This document shows positions 21,941 through 35,677 of a stretch of DNA of 64,000 nucleotides, piece by piece; positions within the stretch are counted from its first letter, which is position 1; each line of letters starts with the position of its first letter. The notes under the pieces are model-generated. The model ran no database searches. It saw only the letters and a program-made list of their open reading frames with translations, and was not told where the DNA came from. Position numbers and translations under genes: made by a program. Source of the stretch: Epiperipatus broadwayi. Taxonomy: Eukaryota; Onychophora; Udeonychophora; Euonychophora; Peripatidae. The DNA lies in NCBI GenBank assembly GCA_028023455.1, contig JAQFVV010006246.1, forward strand, positions 6,756,460-6,820,459, read 5' to 3'.

Positions 21941-24900
21941 ATTATCTTTAATATATGCACTAAGCGTAAGATTAAAAATCATGTACCAAGTATAAAATTA
22001 AAATTAACGATGTCCTATTTTGCATGATGAGTTGTTTTTTTTAAGATCAAGAATTGTCAAGTATCAAAACAGCAGAACTAAAGTCATTTGAATCACAATT
22101 TCCAGAACATTTTTTTTTTCGATTAAATAATTGAATATCATTACCATTTGTAAAAGTTGTAGAACCAATCTTCTTGATTTCTTTAAGAACTTTTCATTCA
22201 CAGATTCTTACATCATCTCAGTAAACAATTTTATCAATCTCACAGGGCCGTTTTTTGTTTTTCTTAATATATCTTGACATCCAATTAATCATCTTTTGTT
22301 ATTTTTTCTTAGCTGCACATTCACTTCAGTTTCCCATCATTTGTTTCTAATTCTTCCACCAATGTCATTATATTCATACTTCTCTCACTAATACCTATGA
22401 TTTCTATTTGATTTTCTCATTTATATAGTCATTTTTGATCATTTCTTATTAAACTTAACATATATTTCTCCATACTTCAATTTGCAGTCTGCATTTTTAT
22501 TACTGCTCTTTAATTAAATAATATCCACAAAGTATACACTGTGAGATATGTTAAAGACCTTTTTCTGCCATAAGATTATATATATATTGTAGCCTTTCTA
22601 TTTTGCTTCATTATTCTATGGTTGTAAATAATTGTCAATTTTCATAGAAATTTTAAATTTTATGTAATAGCTAGTTCAACTTATTATTTAATTTATGGAA
22701 TAGGTTAAGATACATTGTTTCCCCTATAGTTACATTAAAGCAATATAATTTAATTTAAGTTATAAAATTGAAATATAAAGTACTATTTATTGTAAAATAA
22801 AAATGAATAATAATTGAAATTACATAACATAGTGTTAAATCAATAGTCATAATAATTCAATCTATTTGTCAAATCTCTTGTGACACATTTTCTCGTATCA
22901 GTATCAAGTGGATATTAGTTGCAAGTAGTGATCCGATGAATAAATTGGCATTAATATAATTTCCAAATTGTTCCAATTTTTTCTTATGTCTTTCCTGATT
23001 AAAATGAGCCACTTAAAAATTTGAATATGTGCATTTTGTAAATTCATACAAAAAAGAGAATTTTCGTATTTTTTCTTATCAACATAAATTATCTAGACTC
23101 AAAAGAAAATTTACTAATTGAAATGTTTTTTGTTGCTGCTATATATTTTGTTATTTTTAGTAAAGAATTTTATCATTATTAATATCATGCATATCAAATA
23201 TAGCCAAAGTCTAGCAACATTCAAAATGGTTAAGCTCAATGAAGTATTTCTGAAATTGAGGAATTACTAGGGACATTTGTTTTTAGTTTTTCAATGATAT
23301 ACACTATTTATATATTATATCTCACTACTCAATAATCAATTTCTGTACTAAATCTATTTATTATATTACAGTTTAAAATACATATTTTCTGTTGATTAAA
23401 ATATAATAAATATAACTCTCCAGAACATTTCATTTGGATACTTCCATATCCACTTCTTTTTAAGTTTACCACAATCTGTTTTAAATATAGTTTCAAATCT
23501 CATTTAAAGATTATTTAGAAAAAACAAAACAATAAAATGTTGAGTCATGCATATTTTACATAAGAGCATTCCAGAATGCTTTGTTATAATTAATATAAGC
23601 TTCTAAAATTCCTTGACTTTTTCAATTATTCAGCATCTATTAGCTAAAGTGTTTATTGTTACTCACAGTCCTTTTTCAAAGAAAGAATAAACTTATTTAC
23701 AAGTGCATGTCACAGTCCTTTTTCAAAGAAAGAATAAACTTATTTACAAGTGCATACATGCACACACACACCTATTTTCTTCAAAAAATATTTTATCTTT
23801 CATTCATTTTTTCTTAGATTCAATGCTTATCCTTTTATGCCACAACTATTTCTATTTTATTCTTCTGATTTCAAAATTTTAAGTTTTTTTTGTATTTGTT
23901 TCAATTGGAATATATATTATTTTGTGAAGAAAGACAATTTTATAAATATTACCTAATTTTCAATACATATTCATAATTTTATGTGGAATATATATTTTAC
24001 ATCCTTAAAACATTACACGAATAGGATTACCATATCTGCCCCATTTGGCTGCAATTCTTTGTTTATGTTTACACAAACATATACATAGATAAATACAGTT
24101 ACCAATTTCAGCAAGTATGTATACATTTATGATACAATTTAATTTAAATATTATATATCTTTATCAACAAAAATAATTAATGCTTTGATGCTACAATATA
24201 TTCTTATTAGAACATTTTTTTCTGTTCATATCTTCCATTTACAAATTCAATGCTTTTTTTAGTCCTCATTAAATACTTATAATTGTATTTATATATTGGA
24301 CTAATTCCATCATCTAATATAAGTACTGAATGTTTTTAGGAAAAAAAAAACTTTATTTAAATATTCCAAATACATTCAACTGTTAGTAATAGCACACAAG
24401 TTTAGAGAGATATTATTCTTCCCTCTTCAGGAAAACACTTGTAACATACTATCAATATATAATTAGCAATGTCTGGAAACAAATAACAAGCATAAATTTC
24501 TTTTGCATTATTCAAAAAATTGATGAGTCTTTACAGACTTCAGTGTACAATCATTTTTTTTTATTTCAAATCAAAACCAATTATTTTCATTTTTATCATA
24601 AAAACAAATCAACAGGCTTTGGGCCATTTTAAACAAAATTTTAATTTATCAATTCACAGTAGAGAACTAATGAGATTTCATCAAAGAGGAATAAGTATGA
24701 GCAATTTAAAAAGCATGCAAAACAAGAACATGATTGCTGTGATACACATTATATAATAAATTTACAAATTTCTACTATTTTTATTTAATTTTTTTTTTTT
24801 TTAAGTAGTGGATTGGTAAGTTTTGAGACAGCGAATGTAGTAGGCCAAATATATATATATACAAAAGAGAGGGAAATATATTCAATTTTATAATATAAAC

Positions 24901-25490
24901 GATCAGATTAAAATACATCTTATTCCTTCAAAAAAACATTTCTTTTATTTATTCAATCTATTATAAAATTTCTGTTAACAATTTAATTTGTTTTAAATTT
25001 TTTTTGAGTATAAAGGGAAGTAATACATTTTTAATGAAACAGAATTTTATGTTATAAATAAAAGGATTGGTTTTTATAAGTACTGCAGTCTCCTTGTACT
25101 CATGGCCTAACCACTTATGATTTCAGAACCCTAATGTTTGATACAATAAAAAAAAAAAAGAAACAATTAGAAATTCACAAATTTCATTCACATGTCTATA
25201 TTAGTGTCATCATAACACTCAATCAGCCTTTGTTTTCTTAAACTCACCTTATGCTTAAACAGTCTTATGATTGTTCTCTCTTTTGATTAATTACTACATT
25301 GACTTTTGCATTCAATGTGTATATTTTAAAAATTAAATTGTATCTTGTGTATATACATAAATTTAACTTGTACATTATAATGCAGATATTATGAGAAAAT
25401 GGTTCTACAAAATTTAAATATGTACTTTAATGTGGTTTATAATATTACATGATTTAAAAAAGTTTCAAAGTTGTAATTCAATTTACTTTT
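21941..25490. other. AT-rich spacer, no gene seen
   Basis: Contains the 47-bp duplication at 23664-23755, A/T runs and short CA runs near 23757-23770. No domain was recognised in the small frames. Confidence 0.5.
23664..23755. repeat. 47-bp tandem duplication
   Basis: Units 23664-23710 and 23711-23755 are identical except for the final two bases, followed by a short CA-type microsatellite. Confidence 0.85.
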
Positions 25491-25727
25491 TAGCCATATA
25501 TATTGACTATTATATCTAATTTATGTAAAAAAATAATTTCCCCATACATTATGGTTAAAATGTTGGATATTAAATAATTGATTTAATAAAACAGAGTTCA
25601 TGAAAGTATTTAGCCATATATATTGACTATTATATCTAATTTATGTAAAAAAATAATTTCCCCATACATTATGGTTAAAATGTTGGATATTAAATAATTG
25701 ATTTAATAAAACAGAGTTCATGAAAGT
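25491..25727. repeat. 120-bp perfect tandem duplication
   Basis: Units 25491-25610 and 25611-25727 are identical for the whole compared length (117 bases). No divergence in such AT-rich DNA means a very recent event or an assembly artefact. Confidence 0.9.
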
Positions 25728-28700
25728 GTAGAAATTGTATATTTTATACCTTATATATAAATACAAGTTATTTTTGTCTGGATCAAGACTATATATATAT
25801 CCACATGTATCTGTTTGGAGTAACTATTTTACTACTATATACAGACATACACACATATATATATATTAAATGCAATTTAATTTTTCCAGAATTTATCAAT
25901 AATAAATATATATATATGTATAAATATTAATGTTAAGTACTAAGTATATTATCTTTAATTTTTTTTCTTCTATAGATGTTTTCATTTCCTTACAAATTTA
26001 ATCATATTTATTCTTTATAAGTTTAGTACTATGAAAAAAAAATACAATGAACCATAGATAAAATGAAAAAAAAAAAGGTTATCAGACACCTAATGTTATC
26101 TAGTCAAAGAATAAATGGGAAATTAAAAGAACAGATGAGGAGAATGGGTGAGGGAGAAAAAAAACTATCTTATCTTTAAAAGAGAAAAAAATATAAAGAA
26201 TTTCTTTGTTACCAAAATGACATTATTTCATTTAATCTTACTTTATTTTCTGTAAAAAGAAAGTTACAAATTATAAATACTAAAGAAGAAATCTGTAAAA
26301 TGAGCAGTTTTTTTTTAAAAAAGATATTATAACTTTTTTGCAATATTTATGGAAATAGTATATAATTTAAAATAAATAATGGTACTTTAGTATTATTCCT
26401 GCTATGATATATTACTCAGGTGATGTATTATTCTAAGTTTGCGATTTGTTTAAAATAACACATCCATGGGATATGCAGATAAAATCAATAAAATCTGTTG
26501 CAGATCCCGTGGAGATGTTATGTTAAACACATCACAAACGTAGAATAATATGTTACCAGAATAATGTCAAACCAGGTGTAATATGAAACTTCAAATCTAA
26601 AGAAAAATTGAAACATATAATCATTGTGGAAAGAGAAAAAAACACATTATGATACAACATAAAATTAAATAGTTGTGAGTTTTTTTGACAGCACTTTGTG
26701 CCATCAAAGCCATCCTTCCCCACCCCACATAATATGGCACTTCACGCAATCATAAACACCCAGCACATGCAATACCAAACTTCAATTCCAAAAAAAAAAA
26801 AAAAACACAGCTTATTTCCAATAATGGAGAGATGTATTCATTATGGAAAACAGAAAAATATGAAAAAGAATCGTGAAACATTTTTTAAATGGTGAACTGT
26901 AACATTAAGTGTTAGCTTTACATTTTTTTCAACTTTAAAAAAAAAAGGAACTGTAAGAGTAGCTTTATCTAAAAATGGTTTATTGTAACTTTAACCATAT
27001 ATTTTAAATATTTTAATATATATATATAAGTTTCAGCAAAAAAAAAAAAGCACATAAATATAAAAAGTTTTAGCTGTAAATGTATTTTTAAATATAAAAC
27101 TGTATTACTTGCAAATGATGTGAGAGATGTATTATATTGTGGGTGGGAAAAGTCACTGTGGCAGACTGGATCACAAGTCAACATGTTTTATAACTTAGTG
27201 AAATATATATATATGTGTGTGTGTGTGGAAAAAGTTGGTAACATATATTTGACATGGATTAGTCATGCCAGGATTCTTGGATGATTTGATATCAAAAACA
27301 GAAACTTTGACTATTTTTACCCATCACAAACATCACAGGAGTAATACGTAATAGCAGGATTAATGACAATGTATCTAAATACTAAAGAAGAAATATGAAA
27401 AATGACAAACATAAAAGGAAGATTTTGCATGATCAGAAGTAAGAAATATATAGAAAAGCATGATAAAAAATTTCATGTCTTCATGAAACAGAAGTTTTAT
27501 AGATTCTAAACCTCACAAATAATAACCTAGTCAATGAGTAGCTTAAAAAAGTGTAATTTTAAAAACATAACAGATATTTTCAATAATATTATATATTTGT
27601 ATAAACTTTTCATAGTACATGCGTATTATCATAACTTCTTCAACTTTAAAAAAAATGCTATTTTCAATTTAAATATAGAATTCATAATAATCAAGTTAAC
27701 AAAAAAAATATAATTTGTCACCACCATTATAATTATCTAAATTATCCAAATAATATAAATAAAATAAAACAAAAAATAAAAATAGATGATTACATTCAAA
27801 AACAACTTTTTAATTTCAATGACATAAGATTCAAAACAAACAAAAATTTTCCTCCTTTAAAACGTCAGCTATCTTTGTTTTAGTGTATATAATTTTTTTA
27901 TTATTTAAATATAGCCAAAAAGTTGGTATATAGTAGTTTAAAAAAAAGCCTTTCTAAATGTGTATTTAAATTTGAAGAGGGTGAAGTTTTTTGAGGTTGA
28001 AAAATGAGAGGGAAAAAAGTAGGACAAAATTTAAGATTTTTCTCTTTTTAAAATGAATGCAAAGAGGAAACTAAATGTTAACTTTGAATTATTTTAATTC
28101 ATGTTTTATTATTATTATGTAAAATTTTGTAACTTTTGTCTTTCTTATTCAAAATCTTAAGATAATTCATATATAAAACATATAAATATATAACAATTAT
28201 AGGAAAATGAAATGCATTGAAAGTTACAAAGAATAATATCACAATAATAAATTATATAACTAGCACCATGAACTAATGTATACCACCCTTCTTATAAATT
28301 ATACCATTTTACATATAATAAAAGTTTCAAATACACTTATGATGTTTTAGAAATAACAATATATAATATAGAAATGGTTAGTGAAATAGAGATGCTTTAT
28401 TTAATTTCAATCTCAGAAAGTATCTTTGTTGGATGCTACTTACTTAAATGACAATATTTTATATAAAGAATTACCCAAAAATGTTGATAAAAATTTTAAT
28501 TACTATCTAGTAATTGTAATCACATTCTGAGGCTAAGTTTAAAAGGAATAGAATATTCATTTCTACTATTTCTTAAACTGGTCCTCCATGAAATTTTAAT
28601 TGCAATTTGTTTTTTTTTTTGTTAATTTCACAATCAAATAATTGATATTTGACATAGATATCATAATCCTATTATCATTTTATTCTTTTATATTAAATGT

Positions 28701-31399
28701 GGGTATGAAAAATATATCACAAAATTTTACAATAGTTTCCAAAAAAGAAAAAAATAGTTCCACAGGGCGTAGCTTTTGATGAATAGGGTTTTTTTTTTTT
28801 TTAAAAAAAAGCTTAATCCGTTTTATTAGCTTCATGAACATTAGTCTGTTTATTTTCAGTTTTTGTTTAATCATCTTATCAATAATACCAAAGTTTATAT
28901 TCATAGGTGAAGTGTTAGTAAATTGTTGTAACAAGCTAAGAATTGACTGACTTTGAAAAGTTGGATAGACAAACATCATGTAATATTAGCATTGTTGAAT
29001 TTCAACTGTTTTTTTTATTCCATAATATTACAAAAAAAAACAACAACTCCTGACAATATATTTAAAGATAATGCATCAAACCAATTCAATTCACAAAATA
29101 ATTTTTAATCTCTTGAATAGAGGCTTATTTTGATTTAAATGATGCTATTACTTTTTTCATCTCGTTCTGCTTTATGTTTTCAGATATTATTCCTTATTTG
29201 ATTAAGAATATTTTAAAAGTTATAGTTTACAAGCAAAAAACTATTAATTATGAAAACACTTTGAAAAGGTGATTCTAAATGGTAAGTTGCACCTTGATGA
29301 AGATTATACTAAATAAGTAAAATGCTAGTATGTGATATAATATTATGCAAATTGTTCAGACTAAATTAGCTTGGTAATTAACAATTTTTTATTTTTTTAA
29401 AAAGGCTGTATTTTGTATACTAGTACATAAGAGAAATGTTTTCATTTTTAATTTTAAAATGTGAATTTTTAAAAAAATATTTAAATTAGTCTTTAATTGC
29501 AAAGCAAAAAAAAAAAAGCCAATTAGAATTCTTAAGAATTACTGATCATTGGATTTATTGGCTTACCAGAAAATAATTCAATATGGATTATATTTATTTG
29601 TAAGAACAGATTCATTCAGCAATGACGTTATGAAAACATCAAAAATAAAAAAGATCACAGAGGGGGAAAGGGATATATTCTGGTAAAAACAAACAAAGAA
29701 GAATTTGGAGTATTTCAAAAATGTTAAAAACAAAAAAAATTCTAATGTGTTCTAAAATGAGGCTTAAATAATTTTTAAACCATCTGCTTCCAGAATATTG
29801 AAGGAGTCATAGAAGCTTCTTAACATCATTTTTAATTACAAAAGCAGGATATTTTCATACAGTTAATGATAATTTTTATCATTACCACCGATATAGATAA
29901 TAACAATGTAATGAAAATAAACTCAGATCCAGTATTAAAAAGTAATTCACTGAATAAAAAAGATCGACATACGGAAAATGTTAAAAAATCTTCTAAGTAT
30001 TTGAATTGCATACAATTAAATTTTTGTTCTACTGGATAAAAGAATGTTTTAATGATTTACATTTATTATTATAGCTCAAGAAATGAAGCAATAACAGAGG
30101 AAATAGTATTGGAAATTTATATAAAAGAAAAAAAATCTATTTAATTGTTTTGAAAATTTTTACAGTAAAATAAAATTCCCATTTCTAATATAACTTCTAT
30201 TTCTTGTGAGGTCACATCTACAAAGATGAGAAAATATCAAGGTTTTGCAGCTTTCCTTTAAAAAAAAAAGTTGCTATCCTGTGTTATGCAGAAACAATAT
30301 CTGGTAGAAAAAAATATTTTTGAAAAATTTCACAGCATTTAGTAATCCTGCACTAAAGCAATAGCTTCTATATACATATATATTGGTTGTTAGAAAACAA
30401 TTGTAATGTTTCACTGAGATTTTAAATTTTATAATGGAATTTGTTTTTGAAATTGATAGACCCAGAGCAACACAATTAATGGCTTTAAAAAAATACATTT
30501 TATTCAGCTGAAATCCATATTCTTTATTGAACAATATTCAAACTAGTAGTAGAAAAAAGTTATTAATCTCATTCAGAATCTAACAAATATTCATGGATTT
30601 CATTAAAAAATGGACTTATGTTAGCATTGAATCAAACTGGCTTTCATTATTTTATGAACTTAAAGTGATTATTACTAAAAAAGGATAATATTTCTATTGA
30701 AGATTAACTACTATACACATCATTTAAAATGATTAAAATTTTGTCTCAAAGATCTTGAAACATTTAGATATATCATTGTGCATTATATCCGTAATACATT
30801 TTTCATTGCAAGAAGAAATGAACTAAAAGAGAATTTGGAATTTAAAGTTTTATTCAAAATAAATAGATTCACAAGATATTCGTCAAAAATATCTCAGATT
30901 AAAAGCTGTCACTGAATCAATATTTTTTATTTTCCCAAGTTACTACTTAATTGAATATTTTAGTGATGATAAATATCCTATTTAAAAAAAAACATGAATA
31001 ACAATAAACATATTAGAACATTGTGATAGTGACTGATAACTGCAATAGATCATGCTCAACTATCACATTAAGAATAAAGTTTGTCACTAAAATTTAATTA
31101 GTAGCTATTAATGAAGATTTGTATTTAAATAAAAATTTTATTAAAACTTTTGTCATTAGTTTTGCAATTTTATTTTAAAATATTCATATATATTCTATAA
31201 TATTTCTATATTTTATCAAGTATCTGTTTTAATCTAAGAAGTACACATAAATATTCTTTAGGCAAAATGTTTAGCTAAACCTAATCACTTACCCCCTTCT
31301 TAGATGTATATTCAACTCTTCCAAAATATAAATGTCAGTGCTTCCAAGTGTGGAAATGAAAAACAACAACAAAAAAATATAATAATAATACATAACAAA
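25728..31399. other. AT-rich spacer with microsatellites, no gene seen
   Basis: Has TA/TG microsatellites (for example 27202-27228) and many homopolymer runs. The frames of 65-99 codons here are low in complexity and match no family that I recognise. Confidence 0.5.
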
Positions 31400-31690
31400 A
31401 ATTAAAATCTGGTGGCGGTCTTTCATATTTACAGTCTATTGTTTTCAAGATAGATCTCCTTGGGTAAAACACTTCAATTGCTGGACTTGTGGATAGTCAC
31501 GCTTGGAATAATAACACAGCAGTACTCTTCAATCAATCTCTTTTGATTTATCAAAACACATTTTGTAAAAGAAAGTAGATGTTTCATCAGGTTTGTAAAA
31601 ACAGGGCAGTGAAGTTACCATGCTTCCATGGTTCAAGTAATGGCATTCGATCCCCTATAGCATCAGTACTCTAGCCAGAATACATCGTAC
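31400..31690 (-). repeat. Possible tRNA-derived SINE relic, second family
   Basis: On the minus strand around 31675-31630 an A-box-like TGGCTAGAGTACTGA is followed by GGGGATCGAATGCC, similar to a B box but too close to the A box for an intact tRNA. A moderately G+C-rich body down to about 31400 is unlike its AT-rich neighbours. No second copy was found in the window, so the call is tentative. Confidence 0.35.
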
Positions 31691-32449
31691 AGAAATGTCT
31701 ACTATATATAAATTTCATTTAATTGCAGTTTGGCAATTAATAGCTACACATATATATAAAATTATTTTATAATCTTTTTAATTGTTAGCAATAGTTTGTT
31801 CTTTTCTCCTTATGTGCAAATAAGTTCGATGTTTCTTTGATATTAACTCGGAATAATTTATTGGTTTCTCTAAATTTCATAGGCATTCAGTCATTAACCT
31901 TACTTTCTTTTTAATTTACGCTACGATTTTACTCCTTTTTTTTTTAAAGAACACAACCATTTCCTTTGACATTCGAAATTTAGCTATTACGAGAATGACT
32001 TCCTTATCCAAAAGCATTATTTCGAAAAGACCTATGATGAAGACTCAATTTGTTTTTGTATAGAATTCAGTTTGAAAATGAGACCAGTTTATTTCCAGTA
32101 TTGGTGTATTAAATCTTGCCTTTCTTTTTATATAGGCATAGTTGGATTAACAATTACGTATAGGGATTTCTAATTTTGTTTTCCACACTTGGTTGCTTAG
32201 TGAATAATTTGATATGGGGTCATCATTTTGTGCATCTTGGTCTAACATCTGCATTATTGTACAACTTAATTCATGATATACAATATACTGACTTTTGGTA
32301 TAAACATATACTTGACTGATTTTTATTAAAAGCGTTTAATCAAATTTCTCATTAATTTTTGCAATCTTTTTCCATTATAAAAGCAAAAATTAAGTTATCA
32401 TGACATTCAGTGCCTCAGTCCTTAATAAACCAAATATAATCACACATAT
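31691..32449. other. AT-rich flank of the LTR element
   Basis: No gene or repeat seen. The last bases before 32450 would hold one copy of the target-site duplication; its partner falls in the assembly gap. Confidence 0.5.
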
Positions 32450-34440
32450 TGTGACAGTCAGATAATGTATGTTGGTTTAACCCAGTTCGAATACTAGGCG
32501 AAAGTACCTCGAGGCCACCCATACGCGAGATATTAAATCAAGAATACTATGACCTCTGCCCATTCGCCGATTCTCGAGGCCTGATTACGAACAAACAACA
32601 CCATCTGAGCCATGCATAAATTATTTTTCAACCGGCGACGGCTTAGCATCAGCGGAAAGAAACATGGACGGAAACACCTAAAGAGCTAAATAGTTAAATG
32701 TGCAAAAGTACTAAGAAATATGTGTTTTGCGTGCCTGGATCATTGAAAAGTAAAATAAAGCATTTATAACAAATTTAGCAAAAGTCAAGCTTGTTAGTTA
32801 AATAATAGATCTTTAATTAATGACTTTAAAATAGGAATAATGATTTAATGGCCTCCGCTATTCCCCTAAATTAATGAAACAAACTAATTAGACAATAAAA
32901 ACAGATTAATAGGTTTGCGGTCTAAATCTTTTCTTCCCAATTTTATTAAAAATTGTCAACTCGATCTTCTCGATAAAGTACGATAAAAAAAGAATCTTTC
33001 ACAAAGCATTTCTAATTGCTTTGCGCTAAAAACAGTGTTTAAAAATTATTTAAAACGTATATAGTTAAATCAGATATACGTAAAGCTAATGGCGGACAAA
33101 AGAGGCGTTATCATAGAGATCAAGTTGGCACACAAAAGAAACTGACTCGTATTTAATTAACAAACATAAATAAAATTGGAAAGAGATTTTAAATGAACAA
33201 AAATTAACTATTAAACTTAACCGCAATGGAATATTAAATATTTACACAGGTTAGTAAGGAAGAATAGCGAAGGGAAAAAGGTTAAATATAGATAGATGAT
33301 CACACAATATATATAATTAAGACTAGTCTAATAAAAATGGTTACATAACAAATACATATAATTCAATGAAGCAATTAAAAAAAATATGAACAAAAGGTAG
33401 CATAAGAAATAGTTCAATAGAGGAGATACGATTACCGTCCTTTTTCCTTGGTCATGTTCCCTACGGCGTTCGTGGCTTGATCCGACCGTCGACAGGTATT
33501 TGTCTGGACAATGAAAATATGTAGTATGGTTTCACGAAAAGTTCTCCAGACACGGCACAGAGTTCAGATGACTATTGAGTGGATACTATGGCATTTTGGA
33601 TGGTATTCAGGAACCTCGGCGATAGGCAAAGCTATTTATTTGCCTAGCCTAGCATATTCATTTCCTTCAAAATACTATGGCTTTTAACTGGAGCATGTTC
33701 AAACTTCTCCATGATTTGAAAACGACAGTTGTATAACTTTTTTGGAGCACAAGCTAAATGTGAAGCAAATCGGAGAGAGTTCTCCAAAAAGAAATATGAA
33801 TGCACTCTCAAGAAAACTTGGAATAACCAGCAAGAAAACTCTGAATGAATCACCTTCACAAGGAAAATCTGAATCAACTGAATCCTTCAAAAGGAAAATC
33901 TGAATAATCTGAATCCTTCCAAAGGAAAAATCTGAATAATCTAGTCTTTTGTTCTCACTTCTATTTATACCCTCTTTGTCAGCTACCTTCTATTGTTTGT
34001 ATGATCTGAGATCTTGATAAGCCTCCCCATGCTCCTTTGTTTCAAAGCAACATTTTCTAAAAATAACTTTTACTTTTTTACTCTAAATTTCTTTCTTTAA
34101 ACTTTGGGATTTTATTAATTAAAAAAAGAAAGAGAAGGCCATCTTTAATTTGACTTGAATGGGCTTAACTAATTAAAAATATACATTCTTTTAGAAAATG
34201 TTGGTGGGCTTATCTCAAAATCAAATCATACTAAATATTTGAACAAGATTTAAAAGTAAAATACATTCTTATTTCTTTTAATACAATAAGAGTTTTATTT
34301 CAGCAGAATTTTGCATTAACTCATATATATATATGCTTGACATATATATATGTTTGACTAAAAGGTTTTCACAAGTAATATTTTTAACAGCAATTTAATG
34401 TTACAATGGAATTTATTTAAAAGAAAATATTTAAAAGCAA
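32450..34440 (-). repeat. 3' LTR of the Gypsy-like element (at least this long)
   Basis: Aligned along its length with 38386-40371. The shared part is limited by the gap in the other copy, so the true inner edge lies at or beyond 34440. A hairpin ending in CA at 34551-34585 is one candidate. It includes a TATA box, a short AAGGAAAATCTGAATAATC-type tandem repeat (33839-33943) and minus-strand AATAAA candidates (33640-33635). Confidence 0.85.
33962..33969 (-). promoter_or_regulatory. TATA box of the 3' LTR
   Basis: Minus strand GGGTATAAATAGAAG, conserved in both LTRs (see 39896-39903), upstream of the repeated CTGAAT region. Position and context fit an LTR core promoter for Pol II. Confidence 0.6.
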
Positions 34441-34550
34441 ATACAAATTTAATAAACGTAATTAATTTTAGCTGTAATGCAAAACCCTGCTGATATTGGA
34501 CTATAAACTTAATTTAGGTTTACAATATTAATTAAGTTTATAGGAAGATG

Positions 34551-34585
34551 TGAAGCATGGATCGGACTTCAGATCCATTGCTTCA
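34551..34585. repeat. Hairpin near the inner edge of the 3' LTR
   Basis: Arms 34551-34563 and 34572-34585 are complementary apart from a one-base bulge, with an 8-base loop. It lies between the 3' LTR and the ORF stop, where the LTR edge or polypurine tract is expected. Confidence 0.55.
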
Positions 34586-34831
34586 TTTCCCAATAGTTAG
34601 TGAGCAAAAAAAAAAATGTTAAAAAAAATGCTGTTGCTTCAGGTCAGAGGTCAAAATTTTGTGCCAGATGAGTTCAAGCCTACTCTTTATTTGCTGTACT
34701 GTTTACTATATTAACCAACTAACAGTCTTTCTTTACTTTATTATATCACTAACGGTTTATCCATGATTCAATCTCCTGTATCTTAAATCGAGTCCATGTT
34801 GTTTTTAGTCTAACAAGTTATATTTATCTTT

Positions 34832-35677
34832 TTACTTTCTAAATTTTCCGGGGTCTGGTGGTACATAAGGTTTTATGTTTGTAGCATTATACTGTCTTTG
34901 TAGGCTGAGATTATTTTTCCAAAACAAAACACTTATTCCACACTTCTTTTTTAATGTGTGAGGGCCTTTATATATTGGGAAGAACTTTTTAACTTTCCTC
35001 CACACTTTACTACTTGGCCTAAGGTCTCTTAGCCATGCTTGCTTTCCTTTCCTGCATTTATATTGCCGGTTTCGATTCTTGCGATGCCGAGCTGTACGTC
35101 TTAATTTTTCCTTTGCCTTCTTTTCTTGCTCAGTCATGTTCTGGACTTGGAGACAGATTTTCAAGCTATCAAGGTGGTGTCTAGGGTTCCCACCCGGTTC
35201 TTCTCTAAAACATTTTATGTTGCTAATCTTTGCCACAGGAGTTATAGTCTTGATTATTGTCGCAGTAAAGATTTCACTGCCTTGTTGCACCTGGATTTGG
35301 TTCAACAGCTGTTGATCATTTGTTTTTTTACTCTCCTCATTCATTTGTCCAGAGAAATCCGACTGGTGAGTGGCTTCACCTGTTTCATGATCACTCGATG
35401 ATTTCATATCAGTATAGGATTTCATATCAGTGTAGTCTTGTTTTTGAGTATCATCTTCTTGTGATGCTTCTGTCACAATACTCTGTTCTTGATGGAGTTC
35501 CATATGTGCCTCCAAACGGTTCAATCTTTGCAATGTGATATTCATAAATTCTTGCAACATTTTCATCATCATTTCATCTTCATCTCTCATTTCTTTGATG
35601 AGATCTTCCAAATTGTATTTTTGTTCATTATGAGTACATATTGACCTATAAACTTTGCCTCTCTTCTGTTCCTCCAT
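34832..35677 (-). CDS. Fused N-terminal Gag and C-terminal integrase of a deleted Gypsy-like element
   Basis: The 281-residue frame has two unlike halves. Residues 1-60 are charged and likely coiled coil (EMRDEDEMMMKMLQEF, RLNRLEAHME). Residues 61-135 are polar linker with a DYTDMKSYTDMK repeat. Residues 140-187 (KTITPVAKISNIKCF, then GGNPRHHLDSLKICLQV) resemble the start of a retrotransposon capsid domain. From about 188 the protein becomes KEKLRRTARHRKNRN..., WLRDLRPSSK, KKFFPIYKGPH and YNATNIKPYVPP. That is the basic tail and SH3-like C-terminal domain of a Gypsy-type integrase. The joint lies near 35105-35125 in an A/G-rich run, which suggests microhomology-mediated deletion. The frame is open throughout and the start Met is the first in frame. 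Whether the protein is made or has a role is unknown; it lacks capsid C-terminal, zinc knuckle, protease, RT and integrase catalytic regions. Confidence 0.8.
   Translation of the reverse strand: MEEQKRGKVYRSICTHNEQKYNLEDLIKEMRDEDEMMMKMLQEFMNITLQRLNRLEAHMELHQEQSIVTEASQEDDTQKQDYTDMKSYTDMKSSSDHETGEATHQSDFSGQMNEESKKTNDQQLLNQIQVQQGSEIFTATIIKTITPVAKISNIKCFREEPGGNPRHHLDSLKICLQVQNMTEQEKKAKEKLRRTARHRKNRNRQYKCRKGKQAWLRDLRPSSKVWRKVKKFFPIYKGPHTLKKKCGISVLFWKNNLSLQRQYNATNIKPYVPPDPGKFRK

Noticed and set aside
24519-24545. Hammerhead-like TTGATGA with AGTCT/AGACT hairpin
   Set aside because: The GAAA strand is TTCA and no stem I or III can be formed.
35079-35538. Three plus-strand frames of 72-91 codons
   Set aside because: They are antisense shadows of the Gag-integrase ORF.
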